Source: Marivita sp046592965
GTDB lineage: Bacteria > Pseudomonadota > Alphaproteobacteria > Rhodobacterales > Rhodobacteraceae
DNA: 64,000 bases
NCBI RefSeq assembly: GCF_046592965.1
Contig: NZ_JBISBV010000002.1
Span: 248,001-312,000, forward strand
Direction: 5' to 3'
Under the pieces are notes generated by a model. The model made no database searches. It was not told the DNA's origin and saw nothing but the letters and a program-made list of their open reading frames with translations. The position numbers and the translations under genes are program-made. Positions 1 to 8,416 of this stretch are shown here, piece after piece. How positions within the stretch are numbered: position 1 is the stretch's first letter; every line of letters begins with the position of its first letter.

Positions 1-536
1 TCGATCCCGGACAGGGCGGGCAATGCGCCATCCCAGATCAAGAACTTTCCGGTCACTTCGCTGACACCGGCCTCTTCGCGAAACCTCTTGGCAATCGAGG
101 TGAGCGCATCTGTGTCCAGCGTCGGATCGCCGCCGCCTGCCAGGATCACGTCGCCCTCCAGAATGCCGTCAGTGACCGGACCGGTGGCAAGAAGGCGCGT
201 CGTGAACCGGTAATCTGGCCCCAACACATCAAGCGCGTAACAGGCGGTCAGCGCCTTGGCGACGCTTGCCGGGGGCAGGGCGCGCAAGGGGTTGTGGGAC
301 TCGAGCACCAGCCCGGTCTTGACGTCCGCCACCTGTACGCTGACCTTGCCGGGCAAGTTGGCCTGCGTGACAAGTTGCGACAATGGCGGTTGGTAGGTCT
401 TGAGAAGATCACCCGCCCGCGTCGTCGGTCTGAGAGATGAGTCCGGCGCCAGCGCTGATTGCGCGAAACCGGCCTGTGCGAACCCGCTTGCAACAAGTCC
501 ACCGAGTACCGTGCGCCTTGAAATCCGTGTTGTCAT
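1..536 (-). CDS. dacB: D-alanyl-D-alanine carboxypeptidase/endopeptidase (PBP4, peptidase S13), N-terminal part
   Basis: I translated this from the start codon at 536 to the left edge of the window; the C-terminus lies outside. The N-terminus carries a Tat-like signal (SRRTVLGG followed by a hydrophobic stretch ending near AFAQ/GFAQ), so the protein is probably exported folded to the periplasm. Residues following PPAS-VAK fit the Ser-x-x-Lys nucleophile motif of S13 penicillin-binding proteins, here written SVAK rather than the more usual STMK. Further on, LAGGGDPTLD matches the family's conserved GxGDPxL region. The family trims peptidoglycan peptides by removing the terminal D-Ala or cleaving cross-links. 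About 178 residues are visible of an expected 450-500. Function from family; the SVAK active site is seen directly. Confidence 0.85.
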   Translation of the reverse strand, partial: MTTRISRRTVLGGLVASGFAQAGFAQSALAPDSSLRPTTRAGDLLKTYQPPLSQLVTQANLPGKVSVQVADVKTGLVLESHNPLRALPPASVAKALTACYALDVLGPDYRFTTRLLATGPVTDGILEGDVILAGGGDPTLDTDALTSIAKRFREEAGVSEVTGKFLIWDGALPALSGI

Positions 537-624
537 GGCTTCGATCTATCCCGAGGACCAACCGGCATTCAAGGACACGGTTTGGTGAAGAGCGCGCAGA
601 GAGCGTCTGGCGGCCGAGCTTGCA

Positions 625-1602
625 TTAATCAGCCTCTGACGCGCCGATTTCGAGGGTGTAGGAGAAGGTTCCCGTTGCGAAGTCGCGGGTTCCTGTTCCA
701 TTCAGCTGGCTTGGGATGATCGTATCGAGCAGCATCGTGCCGTAGCCCTGTTTGCGTTTCTCATGCGACGGTGTTTCCTCCGGCACGCCGGATTCCTGCC
801 AACGTAGCAGGCATCGGTCATTCGGCAGCGCGTCCCAAAGAATCGAGACATGTCCGTCGGGGTGGCTGATCGCGCCGTATTTCATCGAATTCGTGCTCAA
901 CTCGTGAAGCGCCATGGAAATCGCCTGCGACTGCATCACGGACAGTTTGTAGTCCGGACCTGACACCTTGATTCGCTCCCTGACGGCTTCGGGGTAGACC
1001 GCGAGGGAATGGTCGATCAGCCCCGCCATCGTCTCGTCACTATCGACATCGCCTGTCAGCCGTCTGTTCACCTTCACAAGCGACGCCAGCCGCGTCTCGA
1101 ATTCGCTCAGGAACGACGGCACATCATTGGCCTGGCGCGCGGTCTGCCTCGCAATCGCCCCCACCAGAGTGAACAGGTTGCCGATGCGGTGCTGCATCTC
1201 GCCCATGAGCGCGTCGCGCATCTGGCGCATTTTCATCGCCTCGGTGACGTTCTCACCGTATTGCGTGATATATCTGCGGCTCTTGCTTTTGTCCTCGACG
1301 CGGGAATGGCGGAACGTCCACCATGCTTCTGTGACGACCCCGTTCTTGAGAATGCGATAAGGAACTTCCGAAAGCGTGATTTCCTCACCTTCAAGCGTCG
1401 CCATGAAGACAGCCTTCATCGATTCCACGCGCTCTTCACTCTCGGGGAAGGCATCGAATGCGTATTGGCCGATCACTTCGTCGCGTGTCCGGCCCGTCAT
1501 TCTCAGATAGGCATCGTTCGCTTCGACAAATATCAGCTTGTCGTCCAGCACCATCTTTGGCGCGGGCGATTGATTGAATATCGCTTCGAAGTCGAGCTTC
1601 AT
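625..1602 (-). CDS. PAS domain-containing HWE-family sensor histidine kinase
   Basis: 325 residues with no membrane segment, so likely a cytoplasmic sensor. A PAS fold occupies about residues 5-120 (FNQSPAPKMVLDD... GRTRDEVIGQ). It lacks the GRNCRFLQ-type cysteine, so it is not a LOV photoreceptor. The kinase part begins near 135 with the H-box EMQHRIGNLF (phospho-accepting His), followed by the N-box ALHELSTNSMKYGA, the WxE signature (RWQESG) that defines HWE kinases, and the G-box GYGTMLL. HWE kinases are typical of alphaproteobacteria and often feed general stress or light and redox responses. No response regulator is adjacent, so this is an orphan kinase with unknown partner and signal. 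A weak AAGG lies upstream of the chosen ATG. Confidence 0.88.
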   Translation of the reverse strand: MKLDFEAIFNQSPAPKMVLDDKLIFVEANDAYLRMTGRTRDEVIGQYAFDAFPESEERVESMKAVFMATLEGEEITLSEVPYRILKNGVVTEAWWTFRHSRVEDKSKSRRYITQYGENVTEAMKMRQMRDALMGEMQHRIGNLFTLVGAIARQTARQANDVPSFLSEFETRLASLVKVNRRLTGDVDSDETMAGLIDHSLAVYPEAVRERIKVSGPDYKLSVMQSQAISMALHELSTNSMKYGAISHPDGHVSILWDALPNDRCLLRWQESGVPEETPSHEKRKQGYGTMLLDTIIPSQLNGTGTRDFATGTFSYTLEIGASEAD

Positions 1603-1740
1603 CGAACGTTAACCTTATTGATATGTCGCCTCATTCAACAAGGCATCGGCTTGGCATGATTTTCTATATTCCATCATGATTGTCACGCGGATTCTGCCGA
1701 TAAATTCTAGGATTTTTCGACGCTTAAGCCTCTGGCGCGC

Positions 1741-2340
1741 TTAAGCCGTCCAGCCGCCCGCATCGCGGATGCGAGTCGAACTTTCGACGCTCATCGGGAT
1801 GTTGACGAAACACCAGGCTGGCACGCTGCGATAGGCCAGACGGTGCGACGCGGCTGCGGGCACCAGGGCCTGACGATACTGGCGCGCGACGCGCGAATGA
1901 AGCGCCGATTGCCGCCAGCCGGGGCGCGCAAGAACGCCAAGGGGAACCGCGTGCAGGATGTCCTGCCACCTGTCCCAATGGTGGAATTGCTGGAGGTTAT
2001 CCGCGCCCATCAGCCAGACGAACCGCACGCCGGGATAAGCGGATTTCAGCGCATCAATCGTTTCCGCAGTATACCGCGTGCCGACCTGAGCTTCGAAATC
2101 GCTGATGATGATGCGTGGATCGTCCACAAGCTCGCGCGCATGGCACATGCGTGCTTCCAGTGGAGCGGGCCCACGGGCCTTGAGCGGATTTCCCGGTGAC
2201 ACCAACCAGATCACGCGATCGAGCGCGAACCGTCTCAGGGCAATTCGCGTCAGGTGCACATGCCCGTCATGGGCAGGATCGAACGAGCCCCCCAACAGGC
2301 CAACCGTCATGCCGGGGCGCAAGAGCAGGCGGTTCGACAT
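1741..2340 (-). CDS. nadD: Nicotinate-nucleotide adenylyltransferase
   Basis: 199 residues. It transfers AMP from ATP to nicotinate mononucleotide to make deamido-NAD in NAD biosynthesis, in the cytoplasm. The nucleotidyltransferase signature GGSFDPAHDGHVHL (GxFDPxHxGH) is near residue 16, and the second signature SVESSTRIRDAG (SSTxIR) is near the C-terminus. The internal MGADNL/W region that positions the adenylate is also present. An alternative start (ATG coding for MTVGLLGG, at 2310) would remove ten residues without harming the fold. It ends 6 bp from an enoyl-CoA hydratase on the same strand. In many relatives nadD lies next to rsfS, which is not the case here. Confidence 0.95.
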   Translation of the reverse strand: MSNRLLLRPGMTVGLLGGSFDPAHDGHVHLTRIALRRFALDRVIWLVSPGNPLKARGPAPLEARMCHARELVDDPRIIISDFEAQVGTRYTAETIDALKSAYPGVRFVWLMGADNLQQFHHWDRWQDILHAVPLGVLARPGWRQSALHSRVARQYRQALVPAAASHRLAYRSVPAWCFVNIPMSVESSTRIRDAGGWTA

Positions 2341-2346
2341 GTGCGG

Positions 2347-3132
2347 TCACTGAGACCAGTCTGGAGTGCGCTTTTCCAGAAACGCGCCGATGCCCTCTTC
2401 GGTGTCGCGGTCGAGCATGTTGCCGACCATGACATCGCCCGTGTAGGCATAGGCATCCTGAACGCTCATCTGGGCCTGTTCGTAGAATGCCGACTTGCCG
2501 GTCCTGACGGCCGATCCAAGTTTGCTTGCGACCAGTTCGGCAAGCGCCTGGGTTTCAGCTTCCAGCGTCTCGGGCGCGACGACCTTGTTCACCAACCCCA
2601 ATTCCTCGGCGCGGGCGGCGTCGATGAACTGGCCGGTGACCAGCATTTCAAATGCGTGCTTGCGCGGGATGTTGCGCGACAGGGCCACCATCGGGGTTGA
2701 ACAGAACAGCCCGATATTCACTCCGTTGACCCCGAACCGCGTGCCTGTCGCGGCCACCGCCATGTCGCAGGACGCCACCAACTGACAGCCCGCCGCTGTC
2801 GCAATGCCATGCGCTTGCGCGATCACCGGCTGGGGCAGGCGCTGTAGGCCCATCATGACAGCGGCGCAGCGATCAAACAGGTCCTTGAAATAGGCCTTGC
2901 CGCCATCTTCGGCCTGCCGCCCGGCGGTCATCTGTTTGAGATCGTGCCCGGCGCAAAACGCCTTGCCCGCGCCGGAAATGACGACCACCCTCACAGACGT
3001 GTCGGATTGCAACGCATCAATCTGATCCTGCAAAGCAGCCAGCATTTCGTCCGACAGCGCATTCAATCGCTCCGGCGCGTTCAGGCGCAGATGACACACC
3101 GCGTTTGTGTCGTGACGTTCCAGGATTTTCAT
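2347..3132 (-). CDS. Enoyl-CoA hydratase/isomerase family protein
   Basis: 261 residues of the crotonase fold. The first oxyanion-hole strand is seen in GKAFCAGHDLKQM and the second in QAHGIATAAGCQLVASCD. The sequence resembles the ECHDC3-type subgroup (GHDLKEM, CSTPMVALSRN) more than classical short-chain enoyl-CoA hydratase. In that subgroup the two catalytic glutamates of crotonase are not both obvious, and here the second position falls in NIGLFCSTP, without a glutamate. Hydration of 2-enoyl-CoA is therefore not assured, and another crotonase-fold reaction on an acyl-CoA is possible. A GAGGA ribosome site precedes the start. A PaaI-type thioesterase is divergently transcribed 56 bp away, which suggests acyl-CoA metabolism. 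Confidence 0.88.
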   Translation of the reverse strand: MKILERHDTNAVCHLRLNAPERLNALSDEMLAALQDQIDALQSDTSVRVVVISGAGKAFCAGHDLKQMTAGRQAEDGGKAYFKDLFDRCAAVMMGLQRLPQPVIAQAHGIATAAGCQLVASCDMAVAATGTRFGVNGVNIGLFCSTPMVALSRNIPRKHAFEMLVTGQFIDAARAEELGLVNKVVAPETLEAETQALAELVASKLGSAVRTGKSAFYEQAQMSVQDAYAYTGDVMVGNMLDRDTEEGIGAFLEKRTPDWSQ

Positions 3133-3188
3133 CTTGTCCTCACAGTAACTTGCCGCAAGTCTAGCCGCGGACGTTACAGGAGGAAAGC

Positions 3189-3611
3189 ATGTCGCTCAAA
3201 CTTGCAGGCGATGAGATGTCGGCGTTTCTGGATCAGGTGTTTCCGCAGGTGCGCGGCATGTTCGCCATTGACCGGCTGGACGATGACCTCTTGGTGATGC
3301 GGCTTCACGCGAACGAGCAGCATTTGCGCCCCGGCGGTACAGTGTCCGGCCCGGCGATGTTCAGCCTTGCCGATGTCGCTGCTTACGTCGCAACGATGGC
3401 GCGGATCGGCCCGCAGGCGCTGGCGGTGACGACAAACTGCTCCATCGACTTCATGCGCAAGCCAGTGGCCGGCGCGGATATTCTGGCGCATGCCAAAGTG
3501 CTCAAGCTTGGCCGCGCGCTGAGCGTGACGGACGTTCTGCTTTATTCGGACGGCCAACCCGAGCCGGTGGCGCGCGCGACGCTGACCTATTCGATCCCGC
3601 CCGACCGCTGA
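3189..3611 (+). CDS. PaaI-family hotdog-fold thioesterase
   Basis: 140 residues, single hotdog domain. The motif RPGGTVSGPAMFSLADVAAY matches the PaaI/YbgC-like layout in which a long helix follows a Gly-rich turn; the usual HGG is replaced by PGG. NCSIDFMRKP is the second conserved strand. Likely hydrolyses a small acyl-CoA, substrate unknown. The start is supported by AGGAGG directly upstream (3178-3184). Its stop codon abuts the stop of the convergent TerB-like gene with no intervening base. Confidence 0.85.
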   Translation: MSLKLAGDEMSAFLDQVFPQVRGMFAIDRLDDDLLVMRLHANEQHLRPGGTVSGPAMFSLADVAAYVATMARIGPQALAVTTNCSIDFMRKPVAGADILAHAKVLKLGRALSVTDVLLYSDGQPEPVARATLTYSIPPDR

Positions 3612-4037
3612 TCAGATCCGCAGATGCCGCGCCCGCGATCCGCGCTCGATTGCGGCGGCGTGCAGGCGGTCGAGATTGAGTTCGTAGCGGATCTCTTCGA
3701 GCAGCCGCAACTCGGCCTCGCGCAACGTCCCGTCCGCCGCCGCCACGTCGCAGGCCAGCGCGTAGGCGGTTTCAAACAGGCGCTCTGGCAGGTTGTCGCG
3801 GATCAGGCCGAACAGCGCGTCGAGGCCGTCTTCCTGTTCAAAAAGGTCGAACACCAGCGCCGACATATCGGGAATCCGCCCTTCGTCATATTCCGCAAAT
3901 ACCGGAAGATTGTTCACCGCCGACTGAATCTTGACCAGCTCCACGGTTCGGATGCGCTCATCCGATGCGGAGACGGCGATCATCAGCGCAACAAGACAAT
4001 CCTGGGGGCTGAGCGGGTGAGGGGCTGTATCAGGCAC
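3612..4037 (-). CDS. TerB-like (tellurite resistance TerB family) protein
   Basis: 141 residues, mostly helical and acidic. Two repeated patterns (ALMIAVSASDERIRTVELVKI and ALACDVAAADGTLREAELRLL) match the TerB fold, where a hydrophobic helix is followed by DGxxxxxE and a second helix. These pairs can hold divalent metal. No other ter genes are nearby, so tellurite resistance is not implied; isolated TerB-like proteins are common in Rhodobacterales and their role is not known to me. The start is GTG at 4035-4037 with no strong ribosome site. Confidence 0.75.
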   Translation of the reverse strand: MPDTAPHPLSPQDCLVALMIAVSASDERIRTVELVKIQSAVNNLPVFAEYDEGRIPDMSALVFDLFEQEDGLDALFGLIRDNLPERLFETAYALACDVAAADGTLREAELRLLEEIRYELNLDRLHAAAIERGSRARHLRI

Positions 4038-4162
4038 AAATCACGCTTTCTGTTCGAAGGAGCACTTGCGCCAACTTATTGACCCGCCCGCGCGCCCGCA
4101 ATAGGAACTGGCCTTTGAGCGCCTGCACGACCCGTGAGGCCGTTTTCTGGAGAACAAGAGCA

Positions 4163-5731
4163 ATGTCCGAACTGCGCGAAGCTGCAATGACCTCAAAGGC
4201 GTGGCCCTTTGAAGAGGCGCGCCGGCTGCTCAAACGCTATGAGAAGGCGCCGCCCGAGAAGGGGTATGTGCTGTTCGAGACGGGCTATGGCCCGTCAGGT
4301 CTGCCTCATATCGGCACGTTCGGCGAGGTTGCGCGCACCACGATGATCCGCCGCGCGTTCGAGGCGATTTCCGACATTCCGACCCGCCTGATCTGCTTTT
4401 CCGACGATCTGGACGGCATGCGCAAGGTGCCCGGCAACGTGCCCAACCCCGAGGCGCTGCGCGAACATCTGCAACGTCCTCTGACGGATGTGCCCGATCC
4501 GTTCGGCACCCACGAGAGCTTTGGCGCGCACAACAACGCGATGCTGAACCGCTTTCTCGACACGTTCGGCTTTGAATACGAATTCGTCTCCTCAACCGAA
4601 TTTTACCGCTCCGGCCAGTTCGACGAGGTGCTGCTGCGCGCCTGCGAAAAATACGACGAAGTGATGGCGGTCATGCTGAAATCGCTGCGCGACGAACGGC
4701 GCGAGACCTATTCGATCTTCCTGCCGATCCATCCCGATACCGGCCGCGTGCTTTATGTGCCGATGAAAAACGTCGATGCTGCCAAGGGTGAGATCACCTT
4801 TGACGATGAAACCGGGCGCGAGATCACGCTGCCTGTCACCGGCGGCAACGTCAAACTTCAGTGGAAGCCCGATTTCGGCGCGCGCTGGGCGGCGCTTGAT
4901 GTCGATTTCGAAATGTACGGCAAGGATCACTCCACCAATACGCCGATCTACGACCGGATTTGCGAAATCCTTGGCGGTCGCAAGCCCGAGCATTTCACCT
5001 ACGAATTGTTCCTCGATGCCGATGGTCACAAGATTTCCAAGACGACCGGCAACGGCCTGTCGATCGACGAATGGCTGACCTATGCGAGCACCGAATCGCT
5101 ATCGTATTTCATGTATCTCAAGCCCAAGACGGCCAAGCGGATGCATTTTGACGTGATCCCCAAGGCGATGGACGAGTACCACCAGCAGCTGCGCGCCTAC
5201 CCGTCGCAGGATGTGGCGGCGCAGGTCAACAATCCGGTCTGGCACATCCATTCTGGCGATGTGCCCGAGTCCCGGATGGTGGTGAACTACTCGATGCTGC
5301 TCAACCTCGCCTCTGCCGCCGGGGCCGAGGACAAGGATGCGCTCTGGGGCTTCATCCAGCGCTATGCGCCAGATGCGACGCCGCAGACGCACGGCGATCT
5401 CGATCAGGCGGCAGGATTTGCGGTGCGCTATTACAACGATTTTGTGAAACCCGCCAAAACCTACCGCGTCGCCACCGAGACCGAACGCGCCGCGATGGAA
5501 GACCTTGCGAAGCGTTTGCGGGCGTATGACGGGCCTGTCGAGGACGAGGCGTTGCAAACCATCGTTTTCGCGGTCGGCAAGGACCACGGGTTCGATCCGT
5601 TGCGCGACTGGTTCAAGGCGCTTTACGAGGTGCTGTTGGGCCAGTCCCAAGGCCCCCGCTTTGGCGGCTTCATTGCGCTTTACGGGGTGGCGGAGACGGT
5701 CGCTCTGATCGAAGAGGGGCTTGCCCGCTAA
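4163..5731 (+). CDS. lysS: Lysine--tRNA ligase, class I
   Basis: 522 residues from ATG 4163; an upstream in-frame ATG at 4079 would add 28 residues unlike the family. It charges tRNA-Lys with lysine in the cytoplasm. The class I catalytic signatures are visible: PSGLPHIGTF (HIGH-type) near residue 38 and HKISKTTGNG (KMSKS-type) near 290. Most bacteria use the unrelated class II LysRS; the class I form is found mainly in archaea, alphaproteobacteria and some spirochetes, so it supports the lineage assignment. The C-terminal third is the helical anticodon-binding region. No class II lysS is present in this window. Confidence 0.96.
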   Translation: MSELREAAMTSKAWPFEEARRLLKRYEKAPPEKGYVLFETGYGPSGLPHIGTFGEVARTTMIRRAFEAISDIPTRLICFSDDLDGMRKVPGNVPNPEALREHLQRPLTDVPDPFGTHESFGAHNNAMLNRFLDTFGFEYEFVSSTEFYRSGQFDEVLLRACEKYDEVMAVMLKSLRDERRETYSIFLPIHPDTGRVLYVPMKNVDAAKGEITFDDETGREITLPVTGGNVKLQWKPDFGARWAALDVDFEMYGKDHSTNTPIYDRICEILGGRKPEHFTYELFLDADGHKISKTTGNGLSIDEWLTYASTESLSYFMYLKPKTAKRMHFDVIPKAMDEYHQQLRAYPSQDVAAQVNNPVWHIHSGDVPESRMVVNYSMLLNLASAAGAEDKDALWGFIQRYAPDATPQTHGDLDQAAGFAVRYYNDFVKPAKTYRVATETERAAMEDLAKRLRAYDGPVEDEALQTIVFAVGKDHGFDPLRDWFKALYEVLLGQSQGPRFGGFIALYGVAETVALIEEGLAR

Positions 5732-5794
5732 GACGCGCGATTTGTCGGCGCGCCGATCCGTCCTACATCATCATCACCCGATGGAGGACGGATC

Positions 5795-6211
5795 ATGCGC
5801 AAACTCATCACCGGCGCGACGCTCGCAATTGCCTTGGCCGGAGCGGTCTGGGCACAGGAACCGCTGACGCCCGAGAGCGGCATAAAGACCACCATTCAAA
5901 GCCAGATCGACGCGTTCCTCAGGGACGATTTTGCCAAGGCGTTTTCGTTTGCCGGTCCGAATATCCGATCCCTGTTCGGCACCCCGGAGAACTTTGGCGC
6001 GATGGTGCGGCGGGGCTATCCGATGGTCTGGCGGCCCGACACGGTCCGCTTTGGCCTGTTGCGTGACATCAATGGCGACCTGCATCAGACGGTCATCATC
6101 ACGGATGCCGATGGGGCGTTGCATTATCTCGACTACCACATGGAGCAGGTCGACGGTGACTGGCGCATCGTTGCGGTGCAGGTTTTGCAAGCTCCGGACG
6201 TGGCGGCGTAA
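5795..6211 (+). CDS. DUF4864 domain-containing exported protein
   Basis: 138 residues with an N-terminal signal peptide (MRKLITGATLAIALAGAVWA, cleavage after AWA or WAQ). The mature part fits DUF4864: IQSQIDAFLRDDFAKAFSFAGPNIRSLFG, then GYPMVWRP and a C-terminal YHMEQVDGDWRIVAVQVL strand. The fold resembles the SnoaL/NTF2-like cone and probably acts in the periplasm, but no function is known. Good ribosome site (GGAGG). It lies 60 bp after lysS. Confidence 0.85.
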   Translation: MRKLITGATLAIALAGAVWAQEPLTPESGIKTTIQSQIDAFLRDDFAKAFSFAGPNIRSLFGTPENFGAMVRRGYPMVWRPDTVRFGLLRDINGDLHQTVIITDADGALHYLDYHMEQVDGDWRIVAVQVLQAPDVAA

Positions 6212-6340
6212 GCGGGGCTGATATGACGTTCGCGCCAGCGGGTGTGATGTTGGCAAGGCACAATCGTGCCATGTGGCAATTTTTATGCTGCACCTGCGAA
6301 ATATCCTTGTACCCTCCGTACGAATCGCAAGGAGGCCAAC

Positions 6341-6982
6341 ATGGCCGGATACGTCATCACCGTCGCGCAGCAAAAGGGCGGCTCTGGCAAGACCACTGTT
6401 TCGGCCAACCTCGCCACCGGGTTTCTGCGGCAGGGCAAGAGCGTGGCTCTTGTCGATATTGATCCCCAGGGCAGTCTTGGCCGATGGTTCATGACGCGGA
6501 TCGAAACCGAGAGTGGCCCCTGCGACCAGCTTGAATTTGCCACATCGTCGGCTTGGGGCATCACCTACGAGGTGCGCAAGCTGTCCGGGACGCACGACAT
6601 TGTCATCATCGACACGCCGCCAAAGGCCGACAGCGATCTGCGCCCGGCCTTGCGCGTGGCCGATCTGGTTGTCGTGCCGGTCAGCGTCAGCCATGTCGAT
6701 CTGTGGGCGACCGAAGGCGTGCTGGATCTGGCCCGGCGCGAAAGCAAGGATGCGCTCGTCGTCCTCAATCGCGCGCGTGCAAACACCCGGCTTGGTGCCG
6801 AAGTGGCTTTGGCCGCCGAAGACCTGAACGCCCGTATCGCGCAAGCGACTCTTGCCAACCGCGTGATCTATGCCGAGGCGTTGGGGCAGGGGCGCGGTGC
6901 CGCCGAAGGGCGCAAGACCGCGGCGCAGGCAGAGGTCGACGCGCTTACCGCAGAGGTGGCACAGGTTCTGGCAAACGGGTAA
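6341..6982 (+). CDS. ParA/MinD-family ATPase (orphan)
   Basis: 213 residues from ATG 6341, chosen because AAGGAGG lies 5 bp upstream; a longer reading frame from 6266 has no ribosome site. The deviant Walker A motif QQKGGSGKTT (residues 10-19), the Walker A' DIDPQGS and the switch II motif IIDTPPKADSD identify a ParA-type ATPase that dimerises on ATP and binds DNA or membrane to position cargo. No ParB follows. The next gene is an unknown protein on the same strand 30 bp away. The short length (no N-terminal HTH) resembles cargo-positioning ParA proteins (for example ParC, PpfA or McdA types) rather than the chromosomal partition protein. Confidence 0.88.
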   Translation: MAGYVITVAQQKGGSGKTTVSANLATGFLRQGKSVALVDIDPQGSLGRWFMTRIETESGPCDQLEFATSSAWGITYEVRKLSGTHDIVIIDTPPKADSDLRPALRVADLVVVPVSVSHVDLWATEGVLDLARRESKDALVVLNRARANTRLGAEVALAAEDLNARIAQATLANRVIYAEALGQGRGAAEGRKTAAQAEVDALTAEVAQVLANG

Positions 6983-7012
6983 AGCCAACGCATCCCGACC
7001 GGAGCCCGCACC

Positions 7013-7888
7013 ATGACCGACAAGACAGCGACCGACGGCACAGCCGCCAACCTCACCGCCCTGCAGGATCTGATCCGCGCCGATGGCAGTGCGCGGGGAC
7101 AGCCGGTGTCAAAGCTTGGCTATTTCTGCGCGCCGTTCCGCCCTGCGAGCGGCCCGTTTTCCGACAAGGTGATCAAGGTCTATCGCGGCTTGAAAGATGA
7201 TGCCGCTCTCGACCGACTTGCCAAATGCCATGACGATTATGTCGACGCCTTGACTACCGCCGGTGTTGCGCTTCCGGAAACCGAATTTCACCTCCTTGCC
7301 ATTGATCAAACGCGCATTCCCGTCATCGTGCAGCAGGCCCTGCCGTCCGAGTCGATGATGCGCCCGCAGATGCTATCGGCCAGTCGTGACCAAAGCGTTA
7401 AGATGATGGAGGCCGCAGGCGATGTCATCGCGACGTTCTGGAACAATGCAGATCAATTCGGCACCCGCATCGGCTTTCACCCGTCGATCCGGAACTTTGC
7501 CTATCTCGACGGAAAAGCCCTGTTCTTCGATACGTTCCCGCCGCTCATCCACTACGACCGCGATGAAATGGGCAAGCTTCTCCTGCAATTTTCCGACAAG
7601 CCGCTGATGCGCTGGATCGGGCCACTGATGCAGACGCGTGTCACAGGCATTCAGGATGAATGGTATTCGCCGCCCGAAACGCTGATCGGGCTTGTGGGAT
7701 CGGCATGCCGGCTGCGCCCTGACGATGCCGAAGCCTACCTGATCTGGGGGCGCGAATTCGCCAAGCGGCGCATGGCGCGCTGGGCCGGGGAGGCGCTGCC
7801 GCATCTGCACGAACCGCCGCGGCTGCCCGGCTATTGGACGGGGTTCCGCAAATTGCTTGGACTTCAAGGCGAACCGAACGTCCCATGA
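7013..7888 (+). CDS. Conserved hypothetical protein, possible kinase-like fold
   Basis: 291 residues, no signal peptide or membrane segment. It follows the ParA-like gene by 30 bp with a GGAG ribosome site, so the two are probably co-transcribed. The middle reads FHLLAID, then GFHPSIRNFAYLDGKALFFDTFPPLIHYDRDEMG. The latter resembles the catalytic/metal-binding loop region of phosphotransferases (H-P-N then D-x-F-P-P), but I see no clean HxDxxxxN motif. I recognise similar Rhodobacterales proteins annotated only as domains of unknown function. A cargo or regulator role for the ParA neighbour is a guess from position. Confidence 0.75.
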   Translation: MTDKTATDGTAANLTALQDLIRADGSARGQPVSKLGYFCAPFRPASGPFSDKVIKVYRGLKDDAALDRLAKCHDDYVDALTTAGVALPETEFHLLAIDQTRIPVIVQQALPSESMMRPQMLSASRDQSVKMMEAAGDVIATFWNNADQFGTRIGFHPSIRNFAYLDGKALFFDTFPPLIHYDRDEMGKLLLQFSDKPLMRWIGPLMQTRVTGIQDEWYSPPETLIGLVGSACRLRPDDAEAYLIWGREFAKRRMARWAGEALPHLHEPPRLPGYWTGFRKLLGLQGEPNVP

Positions 7889-7954
7889 TCCCGATCATGG
7901 TGGCGCGGCCGGATCCGCGATAGACTGAGATCATCAACGAAACGGAGATCTCTC

Positions 7955-8368
7955 ATGTATAAGAACATTCTAGTGCCGGTTGCACTCGACAGCGAAGACA
8001 ACCGCGTGGGCGACGCGATGGCCATTGCCAAGACACTCGCCTCGGAGGGCGCGAAAATCACTCTACTGCACGTCGTCGAAGCCGTGCCCAGCTATGCGAT
8101 GAGCTATATTTCGGCCGATGTCATGGCCGAAACCCGCGAAGAGATCGAGGCGGAAATGCAGGGTTTGGCCACAGCGGCCGGGTCCGGCACCACCGCCAAG
8201 GTGATCAACGGCCATTCGGGGCGCTCTGTGCTGGATTTTGCCGAGGAAAACAACGTCGACCTGATCGTCATCGCATCGCATAGGCCGGGTATGCAAACCC
8301 TGCTCCTGGGCTCGACCGCGACGCATGTGGTCCGTCACGCAAAATGCGCGGTTCATGTGCTGCGTTGA
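7955..8368 (+). CDS. Universal stress protein (UspA family)
   Basis: 137 residues, one Usp domain. It starts MYKNILVPVALD, has the internal GHSGRSVLDFAEENNVDLIVIASH strand-helix-strand, and ends with LLLGSTATHVVRHAKCAVHVLR. The nucleotide loop normally reads GxxGxxxxxxxxxG(S/T); here HRPGMQTLLLGST keeps the second glycine and the final GS but has HRP in place of the first GSHG-type turn, so ATP binding is uncertain. GGAG ribosome site upstream. Confidence 0.93.
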   Translation: MYKNILVPVALDSEDNRVGDAMAIAKTLASEGAKITLLHVVEAVPSYAMSYISADVMAETREEIEAEMQGLATAAGSGTTAKVINGHSGRSVLDFAEENNVDLIVIASHRPGMQTLLLGSTATHVVRHAKCAVHVLR

Positions 8369-8416
8369 TCGGAAATCCCGTGTATCACGCGCCTTTCTGA
8401 CGACCGGAGGGCGGTG

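Noticed and set aside
625..1602. LOV-type blue-light sensor in the PAS kinase
   Set aside because: The flavin-binding cysteine motif is missing from the PAS domain.
3612..4037. Tellurite resistance locus
   Set aside because: Only one TerB-like protein is present, with no terC, terD or terZ.
5774..6988. Minus-strand frame of 404 codons opposite DUF4864 and the ParA gene
   Set aside because: Antisense to two genes with good starts and motifs.
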